Part shown: positions 1 through 11,323 of the stretch, piece by piece
How positions within the stretch are numbered: the first letter of the stretch is position 1
How the letters are laid out: every line of letters begins with the position of its first letter
DNA from: Haematobia irritans
Lineage: Eukaryota > Arthropoda > Insecta > Diptera > Muscidae
Assembly (NCBI RefSeq): GCF_050003625.1
Contig: NC_134397.1
Coordinates: forward strand, 146,443,526 to 146,507,525
Direction: 5' to 3'
DNA: 64,000 nucleotides
Notes under the pieces: generated by a model
The model's database searches: none
What the model saw: the letters and a program-made list of their open reading frames with translations, nothing else
What the model was told of the DNA's origin: nothing
Translations under genes and position numbers: made by a program

Positions 1-1417
1 AGAAATAACATGTTGGCGAATTTTCTATAGAAATAAAATTTTGACAAAATTTTCTATAGAAATAAAATTTTGACAAAATTTTCTAAAGAAATAAAATTAA
101 AAAAAAAAATCTATAGAAATAAAATTAAAAAAATCTATAGAAATGAAATTTTGGCCAAATTTTCTATAGAAATAAAATTTTGACCAAAATTTCTATAGAT
201 ATACAATTTTGACAAAATTTTCTATAAAAATAAAATTTTGAAAAAGTTTTCTATAGAAATAAAATTTTGACAAAATTTTCTATAGAAATAAAATTTTGAC
301 AAAATTTTCTATAGAAATAAAAGTTTGACAAAATTTTCTATTGAAATAAAATTTTGACAAAATTTTCTATAGAAATAAAATTTTGACAAAATTTTCTATA
401 GAAATAAAATTTTGACGGAATTTTCTATAGAAATAAAATGTTGGCGAATTTTCTATAGAAATAAAATTTTGACAAAATTTTCTATAGAAATAAAATTTTG
501 ACAAAATTTTCTAAAGAAATAAAATTAAAAAAAAAATCTATAGAAATAAAATTAAAAAAATCTATAGAAATAAAATTTTGGCCAAATTTTCTATAGAAAT
601 AAAATTTTGACCAAAATTTCTATAGATATACAATTTTGACAAAATTTTCTATAAAAATAAAATTTTGAAAAAGTTTTCTATCGAAATAAAATTTTGACAA
701 AATTTTCTATAGAAATAAAATTTTGACAAAATTTTCTATTGAACTAAAATTTTGACAAAATTTTCTATAGAAATAAAATTTTGACAAAATATTCTATAGA
801 AATAAAATTTTGACAAAATTTTCTATAGAAATAAAATTTTGACAAAATTTTCTATAGAAATAAATTTTGGCAAAATTTTCTATTGAAATAAAATTTTGAC
901 AAAATTTTCTATAGAAATAAAATCTTGACAAAATTTTCTATAGAAATAAAATCTTGACAAAATTTTCTATTGAAATAAAATTTTGACAAAATTTTCTATA
1001 GAAATAAAATTTTGACAAAATTTTCTATAGAAATAAAATGTTGACAAAATTTTGACAAAATTTTCTATTGAAATACAATTTTGACAAAATTTTCTATAGA
1101 AATAAAATTTTGACAAAATTTTCTATAGAAATAAAATTTTGACAAAATTTTCTATAGAAATAAAATTTTGACAAAATTTTCTATAGAAATAAAATTTTGA
1201 CAAAATTTTCTATAGAAATAAAATTTTGACAAAATTTTCTATAGAAATAAAATTTTGACAAAATTTTCTATAGAAATAAAATTTTGAAAAAATTTTCTAT
1301 AGAAATAAAATTTTGACAAAATTTTCTATAGAAATAAAATTTTGACAAAATTTTCTATAGAAATAAAATTTTGACAAAATTTTCTATAGAAATAAAATTT
1401 TGACAAAATGTTCTATA
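1..1417 (+). repeat. 29-bp AT-rich minisatellite array
   Basis: The unit is TTTTGACAAAATTTTC followed by TATAGAAATAAAA, and successive TTGAC motifs at 1081 and 1110 are 29 bp apart. Roughly 48 units run from the window edge to 1417, where the pattern ends at 'tgttctatagcaag'. Units from about 1080 to 1410 are nearly uniform, while those before 900 carry many variants such as cttgac, ttggcc and poly-A insertions. The same unit recurs in about nine other blocks of the window in both orientations. No coding potential is visible. Confidence 0.95.
11..727 (+). repeat. Higher-order duplication of about 428 bp inside the 29-bp array
   Basis: An unusual run of variant units occurs twice. The TGTTGGCGAA variant is at 11 and at 439, two poly-A-containing units follow in both copies, then a TTGGCC unit, then 'gaccaaaatttctatag' at 182 and at 609. 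The offset is 427-428 bp. The correspondence fades after about 300/727, where the second copy has one fewer unit. This indicates a segmental tandem duplication of about 15 units. Confidence 0.85.
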
Positions 1418-2494
1418 GCAAGAAGTAACAAGAAAGAATTCGGTGGAATATTTCATGGTAATAGGTGAGGAGGAAGTCTATACCTCCTTTTTATCACAAA
1501 TATATATGACGAACGGATATATTGCAAATCACCAAGGCATGGTGGTGGGAATAAAATGGACAACGTTATGATTATTCGCTCCCAATGGTAGAAATTTATT
1601 TATTTAATTAATTATTTTTTTTCAATTACATTTACAAGAAAATTAAAAATATAATTGTAAACTTTAACTGCTAAGGACTTAAGCTTGTTCGGAATTAAAC
1701 GATTGAAATTTAGAAATATTTGTATTTAAGATATCTAAGATGTCTTAAAATAACAGCCTGCCAATATCATACTACCTAATATAGCACCATAAAAAATATT
1801 TCATGGATAATTCCCCAACAAAAATTGAATTCAATTGAGTTCACCAACCATGAAATGTAGCGAGCATTTCAAATTGTTAAAAACATCGACAATGGGCTAG
1901 TGAGAAAAGCAAGACTAAAAAAAAAAGAAAATAGAAGAAGAATACCAACAGCAACAACAACAGCACAGTGCTTAAAATGTTTATACAGCAACATCAAAAG
2001 AGCATGTTTGCCGGCAATAATGATGAACTAATGTCATTTTTTTCTTCCGAAACTTTTTTGTTTTGTTTTTGTGCGGCTTTGCTCCTCTTCGAGAATTCAC
2101 AATTATCATAAATTCGCTGTTTTCATTCTGTGGTTTCTATTGTCAAATATAATGCATATGGTTATGAAAGGCGCCATCTGTTTTCGGGTGAAAACATTTT
2201 GTTAGACCAAAATCGCAAGCATTATCATACTAACGTATCGAAATATACAGGTTATAAGAAACTTGGATAGTCTTCTAGTAATGTCCGTATCCCTATTTTG
2301 TAACCATCCTAAATCTTTTCGAAATATTAACATATTGACATGTTGGTGATAAGGATTATCTATTTACTCTATTCAATTTTATGCTAATCCTGTGATGCCC
2401 ATCCTTTGGTTTGTCGGCTCTTCCAATTGTTGTTTCAATTGTTTAACACAATTTTTAAAACCAAAAATATATATTGGTTGTAAATTAGAATACA
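1418..2494. other. AT-rich sequence without a recognised gene or repeat
   Basis: This stretch is not part of the dispersed families seen elsewhere. It holds poly-A and poly-T runs and a short CAACAGCAACAACAACAGC stretch near 1950. No open frame with a recognisable domain and no RNA gene was seen. It may be host intergenic or intronic DNA. Confidence 0.4.
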
Positions 2495-3345
2495 ATTTTT
2501 ATACCCTGCGCCTCACTGTGGAACAGGGTATTATAAGATAGTACATATGTTTGCAACACCCAGAAGGAGACGAGATAGACACATGGTGTCTTTGGCAAAA
2601 ATGCTCAGGATGGGCTCCTGAGTCGATATAGCCATGTCCGTGAACACACTTTTGTAATCAAAGTCTAGGTCTTCAAATTTGGCACAAGTATATGTTTTGG
2701 CTCAGAATAGAACCCTATTGATTTTGGAAGAAATCGGTTCAGATTTAGATATAGCACCCATATATATATTTCGCCCGATATGGACTTATATGGCCCCAGA
2801 AGCCAGAGTTTTACCCTAATTTGCTTAAAATTTTGCACAAGAAGAACAATTAGTGCTATAGTCAAGTGTGCCAAATTTTATTGAAATCGGTTCAGATTTA
2901 GATATAGCTCCCATATATATCTTTCGCCCGATATGGACTAGTACTAGTTCCAGAAACCAGGGTTTTACCCTGATTTGCTTGAAATTTAGCACAAGGAGTA
3001 CAATTAGTGGTATCGTCAAGTGTTCTGAATTTTATTGAAATAAATAGATATAGCTCCCATAGATATCTTTCACCCGATATGGACTTAAATGGCTACAGAA
3101 AGTTTGGAGAAAGCTGTGGCCAGCGGTGGACAGCGGTTCGATCGGTCTGCAATAATTTTTCAGCAAAAATAGAGCTCCTTAAAAAGAAGTTTGGATCCTC
3201 AATTCATTTCATAACCTTCCACACGTTCCCTATAAACTCCCAGGATTCAAAAGGAATATTTAAAAATTCGGACTAATTGGAGCACTGGTACCAGTTCAGT
3301 GATATGTCCATTAGTGGTAGTATGTACCAAATTGTCGTAGGGTTA
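2495..3345 (-). mobile_element. DINE-1/Helentron-like element, subfamily C (5' truncated)
   Basis: The 3' end lies at the left, with TATACCCTGCGCC followed by a partly inverted GGAACAGGGTAT. Then come the 'agacacatggtgtc' and 'gagtcgatatagccatgtccg' blocks found in the complete C copy at 17.5-18.6 kb on the other strand. Two decayed central repeats follow (cggttcagatttagatatagctccc and relatives). The hairpin-bearing 5' end is not found before subfamily B begins at about 3394. The class assignment rests on overall resemblance to Drosophila DINE-1 and was not searched. Confidence 0.65.
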
Positions 3346-3393
3346 TTATTTTAAAAATTTTAAATTTTTCTTAAATGTATTTTTTTTTAATTT

Positions 3394-5035
3394 TAATTTT
3401 TATACCCTCCACCATAGGATGGGGGTATATTAACTTTGTCATTCCGTTTGTAACACATCGAAATATTGCTCTAAGACCCCATAAAGTATATATATTCTGG
3501 GTCGTGGTGAAATTCTGAGTCGATCTGAGCATGTCCGTCCGTCCGCCCGTCTGTAGAGATCACGCTAATTTCCGAACAAAACAAGCTATCGACTTGAAAC
3601 TTGGCACAAGTAGTTGTTATGGATGTAGGTCGGATGGTATTGCAAATGGGCCATATCGGTCCACTTTTACGTATAGCCCCCATATAAACCGATCCCCCGA
3701 TTTGGCTTTCGGAGCCTCTAAGAGAAGCAAATTTCATCCGATCCGGCTGAAATTTGGTACATGGTGTTGGTATATGGTATTTAATAACCATGCAAAAATT
3801 GGCCCACATCGGTCCATAATTGTATATAGCCCCCATATAAACCGATCCCCCGATTTGGCTTTCTGAGCCTCTACGAGAAGCAAATTTCATCCGATCCGGC
3901 TGAAATTTAGTACAAGGTGTCTGCATATGATCTCTAACAACCATGCAAAAATTGGTCCACATCGGTCCATAATTATATATAGCCCCCATATAAACCGATC
4001 CCCCGATTTGGCTTTCGGAGCCTCTAACAGAAACAAATTTCATCCGATCCGGCTGAAATTTGGTACGTGGTGTTGGTATATAGTCTTTAAGAACCATGCA
4101 AAAATTGGTCCACATCGGTCCATAATTATATAACATATAGCCGATCCGCAGATTTGGTTTGCGGAGCCTCTAAGAGAAGAACATTTCATCCGATCCGGCT
4201 GAAATTTGGTACATGGTGTTAGTATATGGTCTCTAACAACCATGAAAAAATTGGTTCACATCGGTCAATAATTATATATAGCCCTCATATAAACCGATTC
4301 CCCGATTTGGCTTGCAGAGCCTCTAAGAGAAGCAAATTTCATCCGATCCGGCTGAAATTTGGTACATGGTGTTAGTATATGGTCGCTAATGACCATGCAA
4401 AAATTGGTCCACATCGGTGCATAATCATATATATAGCCCCCATATAAACCGATCACCAGATTTGACCTCCGGAGCCCCTTGGAAGAGCAAAATTCATCCG
4501 ATTCGGTTGAAATTTGGTACGTGATGTTAGTATATGTTATCCAATAACCATGCAGGAATTGGTTCCTATCAGCCCATAATTATATATAGCTCCCATATGA
4601 ACGGATCCCCAGATTTGACCTCCGGTGCCTTTTGGAGAAGCAAAATTCATCCGATCTGGTTGAAATTTGGTACGTGGTGGTAGTATATGATATTTAACAA
4701 CCATGCCAAAAGTGGTCCATATCAGTCCATAATCATATATAGCCCCCATATAAACCGATCCCGAGATTTGGTTTTGGAGCCTCTTGGAGGAGCAAATTTC
4801 ATTCGAGTCAGTTGAAATTTTGGTACATTGTGCTAGTATATGGCCGTTAACAACCATGCCTAACTAGGTCCATATCGGTCTATAGTTATATATAGCCCTC
4901 ATATAAATCGAGCCCCAATCACAAAAAATTTGGCCATATCAAGTTCATAATTGTATATAGCCCCCATATAAGCGACCCCCATATTTCAATTCTGGCCCCC
5001 TACGTACCTAAGCTGCGGTTTTACCGAGAGAGTTT
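3394..5035 (-). mobile_element. DINE-1/Helentron-like element, subfamily B, with about nine 153-bp repeats
   Basis: The 3' terminus is at 3396 (TATACCCTCCACCATAGGAT), followed by the conserved blocks 'aacacatcgaaatattgctc', 'tcgtggtgaaattctgag' and a run of TCCG/CCGT. The central array has GATCC-like anchors at 3691, 3844, 3997, 4143, 4297, 4451, 4604 and 4757, a period of 153 bp with one shortened unit. The 5' hairpin end is missing and the array decays by about 5030, where a MITE starts. The 221-residue minus-strand frame at 3471-4136 is repeat readthrough and is not called as a gene. Confidence 0.75.
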
Positions 5036-5040
5036 CCTTA

Positions 5041-5523
5041 CACTGAAAAAACAATGAACCGAACAGGAAGAAAACTTTTGGTTAATTTTTGAAAATTTTG
5101 ATTATTTTTTAGAAAAAATTAACTAACATTATTACAAACGCTGACATCACGCCTATGTCACAAAAATAAGTAAATGTTTTTCGACAAATTCAAGAAGATT
5201 TATTAGACATTTTGTAGCTTGAAGGAAAAAATTGGAGTTCAAAATTCCAAGAATGTCGTTCGTGCCCTACGAAGGTCGAGATGGACGCATTGGTAATAAA
5301 ATTTACAAAATTTAAAGCAATAATTAACTATTTTGTGAGAAGCACGAATTTAGTAAATCTATATGCTTCATTTGTGAATAAATTTTCCCTTGTTTTATTT
5401 AATTTAACAAACATACGCAAAAAATTATTAGAGTAAATAAAACTTTCTCCAATAATAATACCATGAACTAAAATAAAGTTAAATTGGCTTTAGTGAAATA
5501 GAGGGTTCACTTTTTGTTGAATG
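5041..5523 (+). mobile_element. MITE family H, copy 1
   Basis: The left end CACTGAAAAAACAATGAACC is matched in reverse complement by the right end at 5503-5523 (CATTCAACAAAAAGTGAACC). The interior shares 'cattttgtagcttgaagg' and 'ttaaattggctttagtgaaa' with the inverted copy at 14991-15505. TA lies just outside both ends, which fits a TA target duplication, although copy 2 lacks it. There is no coding capacity. The superfamily is not determined. Confidence 0.65.
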
Positions 5524-5695
5524 TAATTTTGTGATTTAATCAGAAAACAAATTTGTCTGATTATTGGAAATTTTGTAGATCGAATAATGCTAAAGTAATA
5601 ATCAAAAAAAAAAAAATAAATAAATATATTAAATAAATAAAAATCGTGAAGCTTTAAATGCTAAATGAAAAATTTTACGGTTAAATAGAAAAAAA
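5524..5695. other. AT-rich spacer between MITE H and repeat E
   Basis: The stretch contains poly-A and a short palindromic motif (cagaaaacaaatttgtctg). No gene or recognised repeat is visible. Confidence 0.3.
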
Positions 5696-6865
5696 TGAAT
5701 TCTAAATTTAGCTGCAAAACAAAAAACTAAATCTGCAAACTGCTTGTGTGGCTGTTGAATAGCAAAGCATAACCGTTTGAGCAATAGGAGAAATCCAAAT
5801 ATTCACCTCTTTCAACACAAGCAAATGGAAACGGAAACTCATTAAAATTTAGATAGCAAGCAAGGGAGATTCTCTTATTAATTTCATAGTTTGATTGAGT
5901 TTTTATTGTTTGTTCTTGTTCACTTTTAACTTCTTTCTAGCTCAATGAGATTTTAATTAAACAGAGCGAGAGTAAAGATTTTTTTGGAGGAAAATGTGTT
6001 TTTAAGAGCAAGAGAAGATTGGCTTTTTGTTTTTTTTCCTTTTGAGTTTCTTTCTTCTAGACAACCCCCTCTTTTTAACTATGGTGAATAATACTTCAGT
6101 AAGGTTTTCATTGAAGAGAGTGAGATTGAAGAATTTTTGGCGGGAAATTTGTTTTTAAGAGCAAGAGATGAATGATGGCGAGAGAATACAAGTTAAGAGA
6201 ATACAAGTTAATGAGTATACATACTCATTAGATAAAATGACCACTCGACTAACGCCAACAAATGTATGTATAAGAAAAACAGATTACAAGAGAAAAGAGT
6301 GAACTTACTTGCCTTTGGTGAAAAGGATGGCTTAATAATTCGAACATAAACACACTAATGTAATGATTTTTTACCATAAACACTTCTCTCTACTCTGTTT
6401 AACATAAATAGACAAAGCACACAAAAGTTTGACCAAAAATTTTGCACTTCACTTCCAAACGATCACAACACCGAAAACCAACTGAACTGCGCAAGGGTAA
6501 GAAGTAAACTGCTTGTGTGTTAGTTGGATAGCCAAATATTATAACCTGTTGAGCGAAGAGAGAAGTTCAAATACCCACCACTTTTCACTCAATCATAATG
6601 GAGACGGAAACTCAGTCAGCTTTAGTTGGCAAGCAAGAGAGTTTCGCTCTTGTTGTTCATAGACGATAAAGTCAAGTAGTGTTTGAGTGTAGTGCAATAG
6701 AGGAAATGGAAACAAATCTCTTTCCAAAGAAATACATTCAGTTAGGGGTTTTAATAAATTCAGAACAAAAACTTAACACAAAATTCTTATCTCTTTCAAC
6801 TCAAACAAATGGAAATGGAAACTCACTCAACTTTGAAGAGACTATAACAGCGTATTAGCTCTCAG
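5696..6865 (+). repeat. Dispersed non-coding repeat E, copy 1
   Basis: The segment contains three related blocks: one near 5735-5880 (aaactgcttgtgtggctg then ggaaacggaaactca), one near 6505-6655 (aaactgcttgtgtgttag then ggagacggaaactcag) and one near 6770-6830 (tcaaacaaatgg then ggaaactcactc). Between them are the conserved pieces 'aagagcaagagatgaatg' and 'caccgaaaaccaactgaact'. The order is preserved at 13.68-14.66 kb and, on the opposite strand, at 24.1-25.85 kb. No protein domain is seen and the class is unknown. A decayed long terminal repeat or a non-autonomous element are both possible. Confidence 0.6.
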
Positions 6866-6964
6866 TCGAATGTCGATTTTTTTTAATTTTAGAAAATGAA
6901 GAATTGTATCTTTCGATTCACTCAAAAAACAAAGTTTACTTGGATCCAAAGATTTTGACTAATG

Positions 6965-7286
6965 CCCTGTTTCTGTATGTCGAACGAGAGTATTTCAAAT
7001 GAAAAAAAAAATATTTGGGTTTCTCTATGTCGACAGGCAAGTCACTTCATATTTTGTTGTCGATTAGCAAGCGAACATATACAATAAGCGCCAAGAAAAA
7101 AGTAAAAACAGTTTTGGAATTTGAATCAATTCACAGGCCAAAACTTTGAAAATACTCATTTTTGATAATCAATGTACTCTCATATAAACGATATGAACTT
7201 TCAAAAATAGAGAAACCCAAATTGATTCGAATTCGAGTGACTTCTTTTCAGTCGACTGGGTTTTAGATCGACATACAGAAACAGGG
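6965..7286. mobile_element. MITE with 19-bp perfect terminal inverted repeats
   Basis: The left end CCCTGTTTCTGTATGTCGA is repeated exactly, in reverse complement, at the right end finishing at 7286. Sub-terminal blocks also pair: 'tttgggtttctctat' and 'aagtcact' on the left, their complements on the right. The length is about 322 bp. Flanking bases do not show an obvious target duplication, possibly because another element abuts the right end. The small minus-strand frame at 7201-7386 crosses the element boundary and is not a gene. Confidence 0.65.
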
Positions 7287-7288
7287 TA

Positions 7289-8311
7289 TAAAGGTGTGCA
7301 CGTGACACGAAATTGTCATGACACTCGTGATTCATGTGAGTTGTGAACAAAATCTGAAGCAACTCTCGTGAATGGGACTGAAACAAATATGTCGTGCGTG
7401 AGAATTAAAATCGGTTCGTGAGTGTGCGTGAATAAAATTTCTGCAAAATCACGTTCACGAAAACAAAACAAGATTTAATTCTTACCCGTATGGTAACTGA
7501 AATTAATTTAGCTGTCGAACTATATTCTATTCTTGAATTTTGTTGCCAGGAATGAGCATTCCTGGTTGGAAAATATCGTGAATCTCGTGAATTTGTCGTG
7601 AGTCACGTGAATTGTCGTGAATCGTGCGTGAGTCTTTAAAACCCAGCAAAAAAATTTGGAATTTCTTCCAAAGGCACTTCCAGAAGATGCACTCCCAATG
7701 ATGTTCTTTATTTTAACTACCCAGGAAGTTCTTTTAATTCAATTTTTTATAACTTGGTTTTTTCATACTTTTAATGGGTAATTTTAACTTTTTTTGTTTC
7801 AAATAGGTTAAAAACGGGGTAAGAATTTATAAAAGGGTACAAATCATTTAAATATTGTCGAAAAAATGCTAACTCCAATCTAAAACAATTGCGAATTTTT
7901 GAAAATATTTGATGCCAAACGTTCCACACAAGCGTAAGAATGCATTAAAACTCATAAAAAATTTTTAAAAATTATTTATTTTTCAAAATATCACAAAATT
8001 TCTTAATTCACATCCAAAACATTGAATTCGGATCACACCTAAAGAAGTTATGCACATTCAGTGCAACGGCTGTTGAAATGGAGGACTTCCGTCCTATTAC
8101 AAGCCCATGTTAAATTCATCGCTTCTGCGTCAATTTTTCACCACTTCCGGATCCAAAAAGAACATTAGTGTGTTCGTGAGCATGCGTGAAAACTGGTTTT
8201 CATTTCGTGAAAGTGCGTGAGTGGGTACCACACGTATCGTGCGTGAATACACATTTTGATTCGTGAATGTGCGTGAGTATGAGTGAAATTTCAATCACGC
8301 GCACACCTCTA
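7289..8311. mobile_element. Short-TIR element with CGTGA-rich subterminal arrays, copy 1
   Basis: The left terminus TAAAGGTGTGCACGTGACAC pairs with the right terminus GCGCACACCTCTA. Many CGTGA or TCACG motifs fill the 150-200 bp inside each end (for example around 7380-7440, 7580-7640 and 8170-8300), as expected for repeated transposase-binding sites. The terminal sequence resembles hAT ends, but no 8-bp duplication is visible. Both this copy and the one at 51713 would also fit a TA duplication. A family D element is nested inside from 7642. There is no transposase. Confidence 0.6.
7642..8170 (+). mobile_element. Family D non-autonomous element, 3' truncated, nested
   Basis: It starts at CCCAGCAAAAAAATTTGG and follows the same consensus as the 12476-13049 copy: 'cacttccagaag', 'ctttattttaact', 'aggaagttc', 'gggttaaaaac' relatives, 'caacggctgttgaaatgg' and 'cacttccggatccaaaaag'. 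It stops at about 8170, short of the GGCGACGC and TTTTGCTGGG end of other copies. CGTGA-rich element sequence continues on both sides, so it inserted into that element. Confidence 0.6.
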
Positions 8312-8569
8312 AATTTTAACCTTCCCTTAAGGATTGATTCCGAGCCAAAGATGCGGCTTCTTTAAAATAAAGAAATTTTTTAGCGACCTATCTGGCTTTA
8401 GGGGACTTAGGACTAATAAAATTAAAATTAGATCTCACAGATCTCATTTATCAAATTTTAATTCTCTTTTCGTGGTTTATTAATAAAGGTACTCACGTAC
8501 AAACAAATGCCAGTTTAAAATTCAAATTACAACTGAAACTTCAAAGTAAAAAATGTTTTCTTTATTCCT
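8312..8569. other. AT-rich spacer
   Basis: This short stretch contains 'ggattgattccgagccaaag', whose reverse complement is seen near 19.31 kb, so it may belong to a decayed dispersed repeat. No gene is visible. Confidence 0.3.
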
Positions 8570-10093
8570 TCTTACAAGAAGGTAGTGACTCCAAATCGCG
8601 ATGATAAACAAAATACGACGGCCAAAGCGCGATCCCGGAGGCTGTACACGGCGATGCTGACGAAGTTTGACTGCGTGGTAATGGACGACGAAACCTACGT
8701 CAAAGCCGACTACAAGCAGCTTCCGGGACAGGAGTTTTATACGGCAAAAGGAAGGGGAAAGGTGGCAGATATTTTCAAGGACATAAAACTGTCAAAGTTC
8801 GCAAAAAAATATCTGGTTTGGCAAGCCATCTGTACCTGTGGCTTGAAAAGCGGCATTTTCATAGCTTCCGGGACTGTCAACCAAGAAATTTACGTGAAAG
8901 AGTGTTTGAATAAACTCTGCTGCCTTTCCTGAAGAAACACGGTTGTTCCGTACTGTTTTGGCCGGATTTGGCATCTTGCCATTACGGTAAAAAGGCCATG
9001 GAGTGGTACGCCGCCAACAACGTGCAGGTGGTTCCCAAGGACAAGAACCCTCCCAACACGCCAGAGCTCCGCCCAATTGAGAAATACTGGGCTATTGTCA
9101 AGCGGAATCTAAAGAAGACCAAACAAGTATATAAAGCAGTAAATTCGGCCGGGCCGAATCTTAAATACCCACCACCATGAATCAAATATAATAGTTTAGT
9201 TTGAAAACTCTTCGTCGTAGTGGGTTCCTTGATCATATATAGAATTGTAGGGGGTTTGATGACAAATCTTCTCCCAAGCAAGTCAATGAAGACCAGATCA
9301 GTTTCTGGATTTATGAGAACCAATTTTGTTTGAGTTTTAGAGAATTATAAACATATCGTGTATATGATGAAATTACGACTTGATTTGAAATCTTAAATCT
9401 GTAGATTATTTCCGCCATTATTTAAACAAATACGATGAGTTAAATCTGGAAATTCTACTTTCAGTTTCAAGCAATTTTCATGACCATGAAATAAGTGTTT
9501 TCTTTTTTGAGAAACGTAATTTTAGGCAAGCAAAGTTTTTTTTTTTTTTTGACATAAATTTTAGAGACAATCGTTGAATAAACGAAAATACTTTATACGA
9601 AAAGGAAATTTCGTTTGTCTAAAATTTCATTATAGATTACTAATTTCCAGCAAATCGTATAAAAACTACGGATTCTAGAAGCCCAAGAAATAAAGCCGGG
9701 AGATCGATCTATATTGGGGCTATACCAAAACATGGACCGATAGGCATCATTTGCTACTCACATATATGTGATCTTAAAATACCTCCAGATTTTCAATTTC
9801 AAACAAATCGGCTAAAAAATATAGTATCTAGACGCCCATGAAGTAAAAATCGAGAGATCAGTCTATATGGGGGTTATACCAAAAAATGGGCCTCGATATA
9901 CCTCAATTTCGGCACACTTATTAGTGGTCCAAAAATACATCTCGATTTCGAATTTCAGGCAAATCGGGTAATAAATAAAGTTTATAGAAGCTCTAGAATT
10001 TCAGGCAAATCGGATGGTAAATATAGTTTTTAGAAGCCCAAGAAGCAAAATCGGGAGATCGGTCTATATATATATATACCAAAACATGGACCG

Positions 10094-11323
10094 ATGGGCA
10101 CCATTTTCGACACACCTTTTTATGGTCCCAAAAGAACTCGAGATTTTCAATTTCAGGAAAATCGGATAGGAAATATAGTTTCTAGAAGCCCAAGAAGCAA
10201 AATCGGGAGATCAGTCTTTATGGGGGCTATACCGAAATATGGACCGATGAGCACCATTTTCGGCACACCTTTTTATGGTCCTCAAATACCTCTAGATTTC
10301 CAATTTCAGGCAAATCGGATGGTAAATATAGTTTCTAGAAGACCTAGAAGCAAAATCGGGAGATCGGTCTATATGTGGGCTATACCAAAACATGGACCGA
10401 TACGGACCATTTTTGACACACCTCTTCACAGTTCTAAAATACCTAAAGATTTCCAGTTTCAGGCAAATTGGATAAAAACTACGAATTCTATAAGCCCAAA
10501 AAGAAAAATCGGGAGATCGGTTTATATGGGGACTATACCAAAACATGGACCGCTACTCACCATTTTTGGCACACCTCTTTATGGTTCTAAAATACCTCTA
10601 GAATTTGAAATTGAGGCAAATTGGATAAAAACTACGGATTCTATAAGCCCAAGAAGTAAAGTCGGGAGATCGGTCTATATGGGGGATATACCAAAACATG
10701 CACTGACACTCACCCTTTTTGGCACACCTCTTCAAGGTTCCAAAATACCTCTAGATTTTCAATTTCGCGCAAATTGGATGAAAACTACGGTTTCTATAAG
10801 CGAAAGACCCCAAATCGGGAGGTCGGTTTATATGGGGGCTATACCAAAACATGGACCGACACTCACCATTTTTGGCACACCTCTTCAAGGTCCCAAAATA
10901 CCTCTAGATTTTCAATTTCGCGCAAATTGGATGAAAACTACGGTTTCTATAAGCGAAAGACCCCAAATCGGGAGGTCGGTTTATATGGGGGCTATACCAA
11001 AACATAAACCGACACTCACCATTTTTGGCACACCTCTTCAAGGTCCCAAAATATCTCTAGATTTTCAATTTCGCGCAAATTGGATGAAAACTACGGTTTC
11101 TATAAGCGAAAGACCCCAAATCGGGAGGTCGGTTTATATGGGGGCTATACCAAAACATGGACCGACACTCACCATTTTTGGCACACCTCTTCAAGGTCCC
11201 AAAATATCTCTAGATTTTCAATTTCGCGCAAATTGGATGAAAACTACGGTTTCTATAAGCGAAAGACCCCAAATCGGGAGGTCGGTTTATATGGGGGCTA
11301 TACCAAAACATGGCCCGATATAG
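10094..11323 (+). other. 409-codon open frame produced by the 153-bp array (not called as a gene)
   Basis: The repeat unit is 153 bp, a multiple of three, so one frame remains open through eight units and gives a 51-residue periodic product (MGAIPKHGPTLTIFGTPL and so on). The same unit also stays open in a second frame at 10774-11007 and 11080-11340, which argues against selection for one protein. No known domain, signal peptide or membrane segment is recognised. I treat it as a fortuitous reading frame. Confidence 0.75.
10745..11323 (+). repeat. Nearly identical 153-bp units at the 3' side of the A array
   Basis: Units starting at about 10745, 10898, 11051 and 11204 are almost identical. 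The differences I see are 'catgg' versus 'cataa' before ccgacactc and 'atacctc' versus 'atatctc'. Units further 5' differ at many positions. This pattern points to recent local amplification or homogenisation. Confidence 0.8.

Noticed and set aside
1..1417. CRISPR-like array
   Set aside because: The 29-bp units are contiguous without unique spacers, and the sequence is eukaryotic satellite.
3471..4136. 221-codon minus-strand open frame
   Set aside because: It is readthrough of the 153-bp B array (MGAIYNYGPMWTNFCMV periodicity), present in several frames and on both strands in other copies. No domain is recognised.
5696..6865. Repeat E as an LTR retrotransposon with two LTRs
   Set aside because: The related blocks are three and unequal, no primer-binding site or polypurine tract was identified, and no retroviral-type coding sequence lies between them.
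10094..11323. 409-codon open frame as a repetitive protein gene
   Set aside because: The unit is a multiple of three and nearly identical units keep any open frame open. A second frame is open too, and it lies in the centre of a non-autonomous element.
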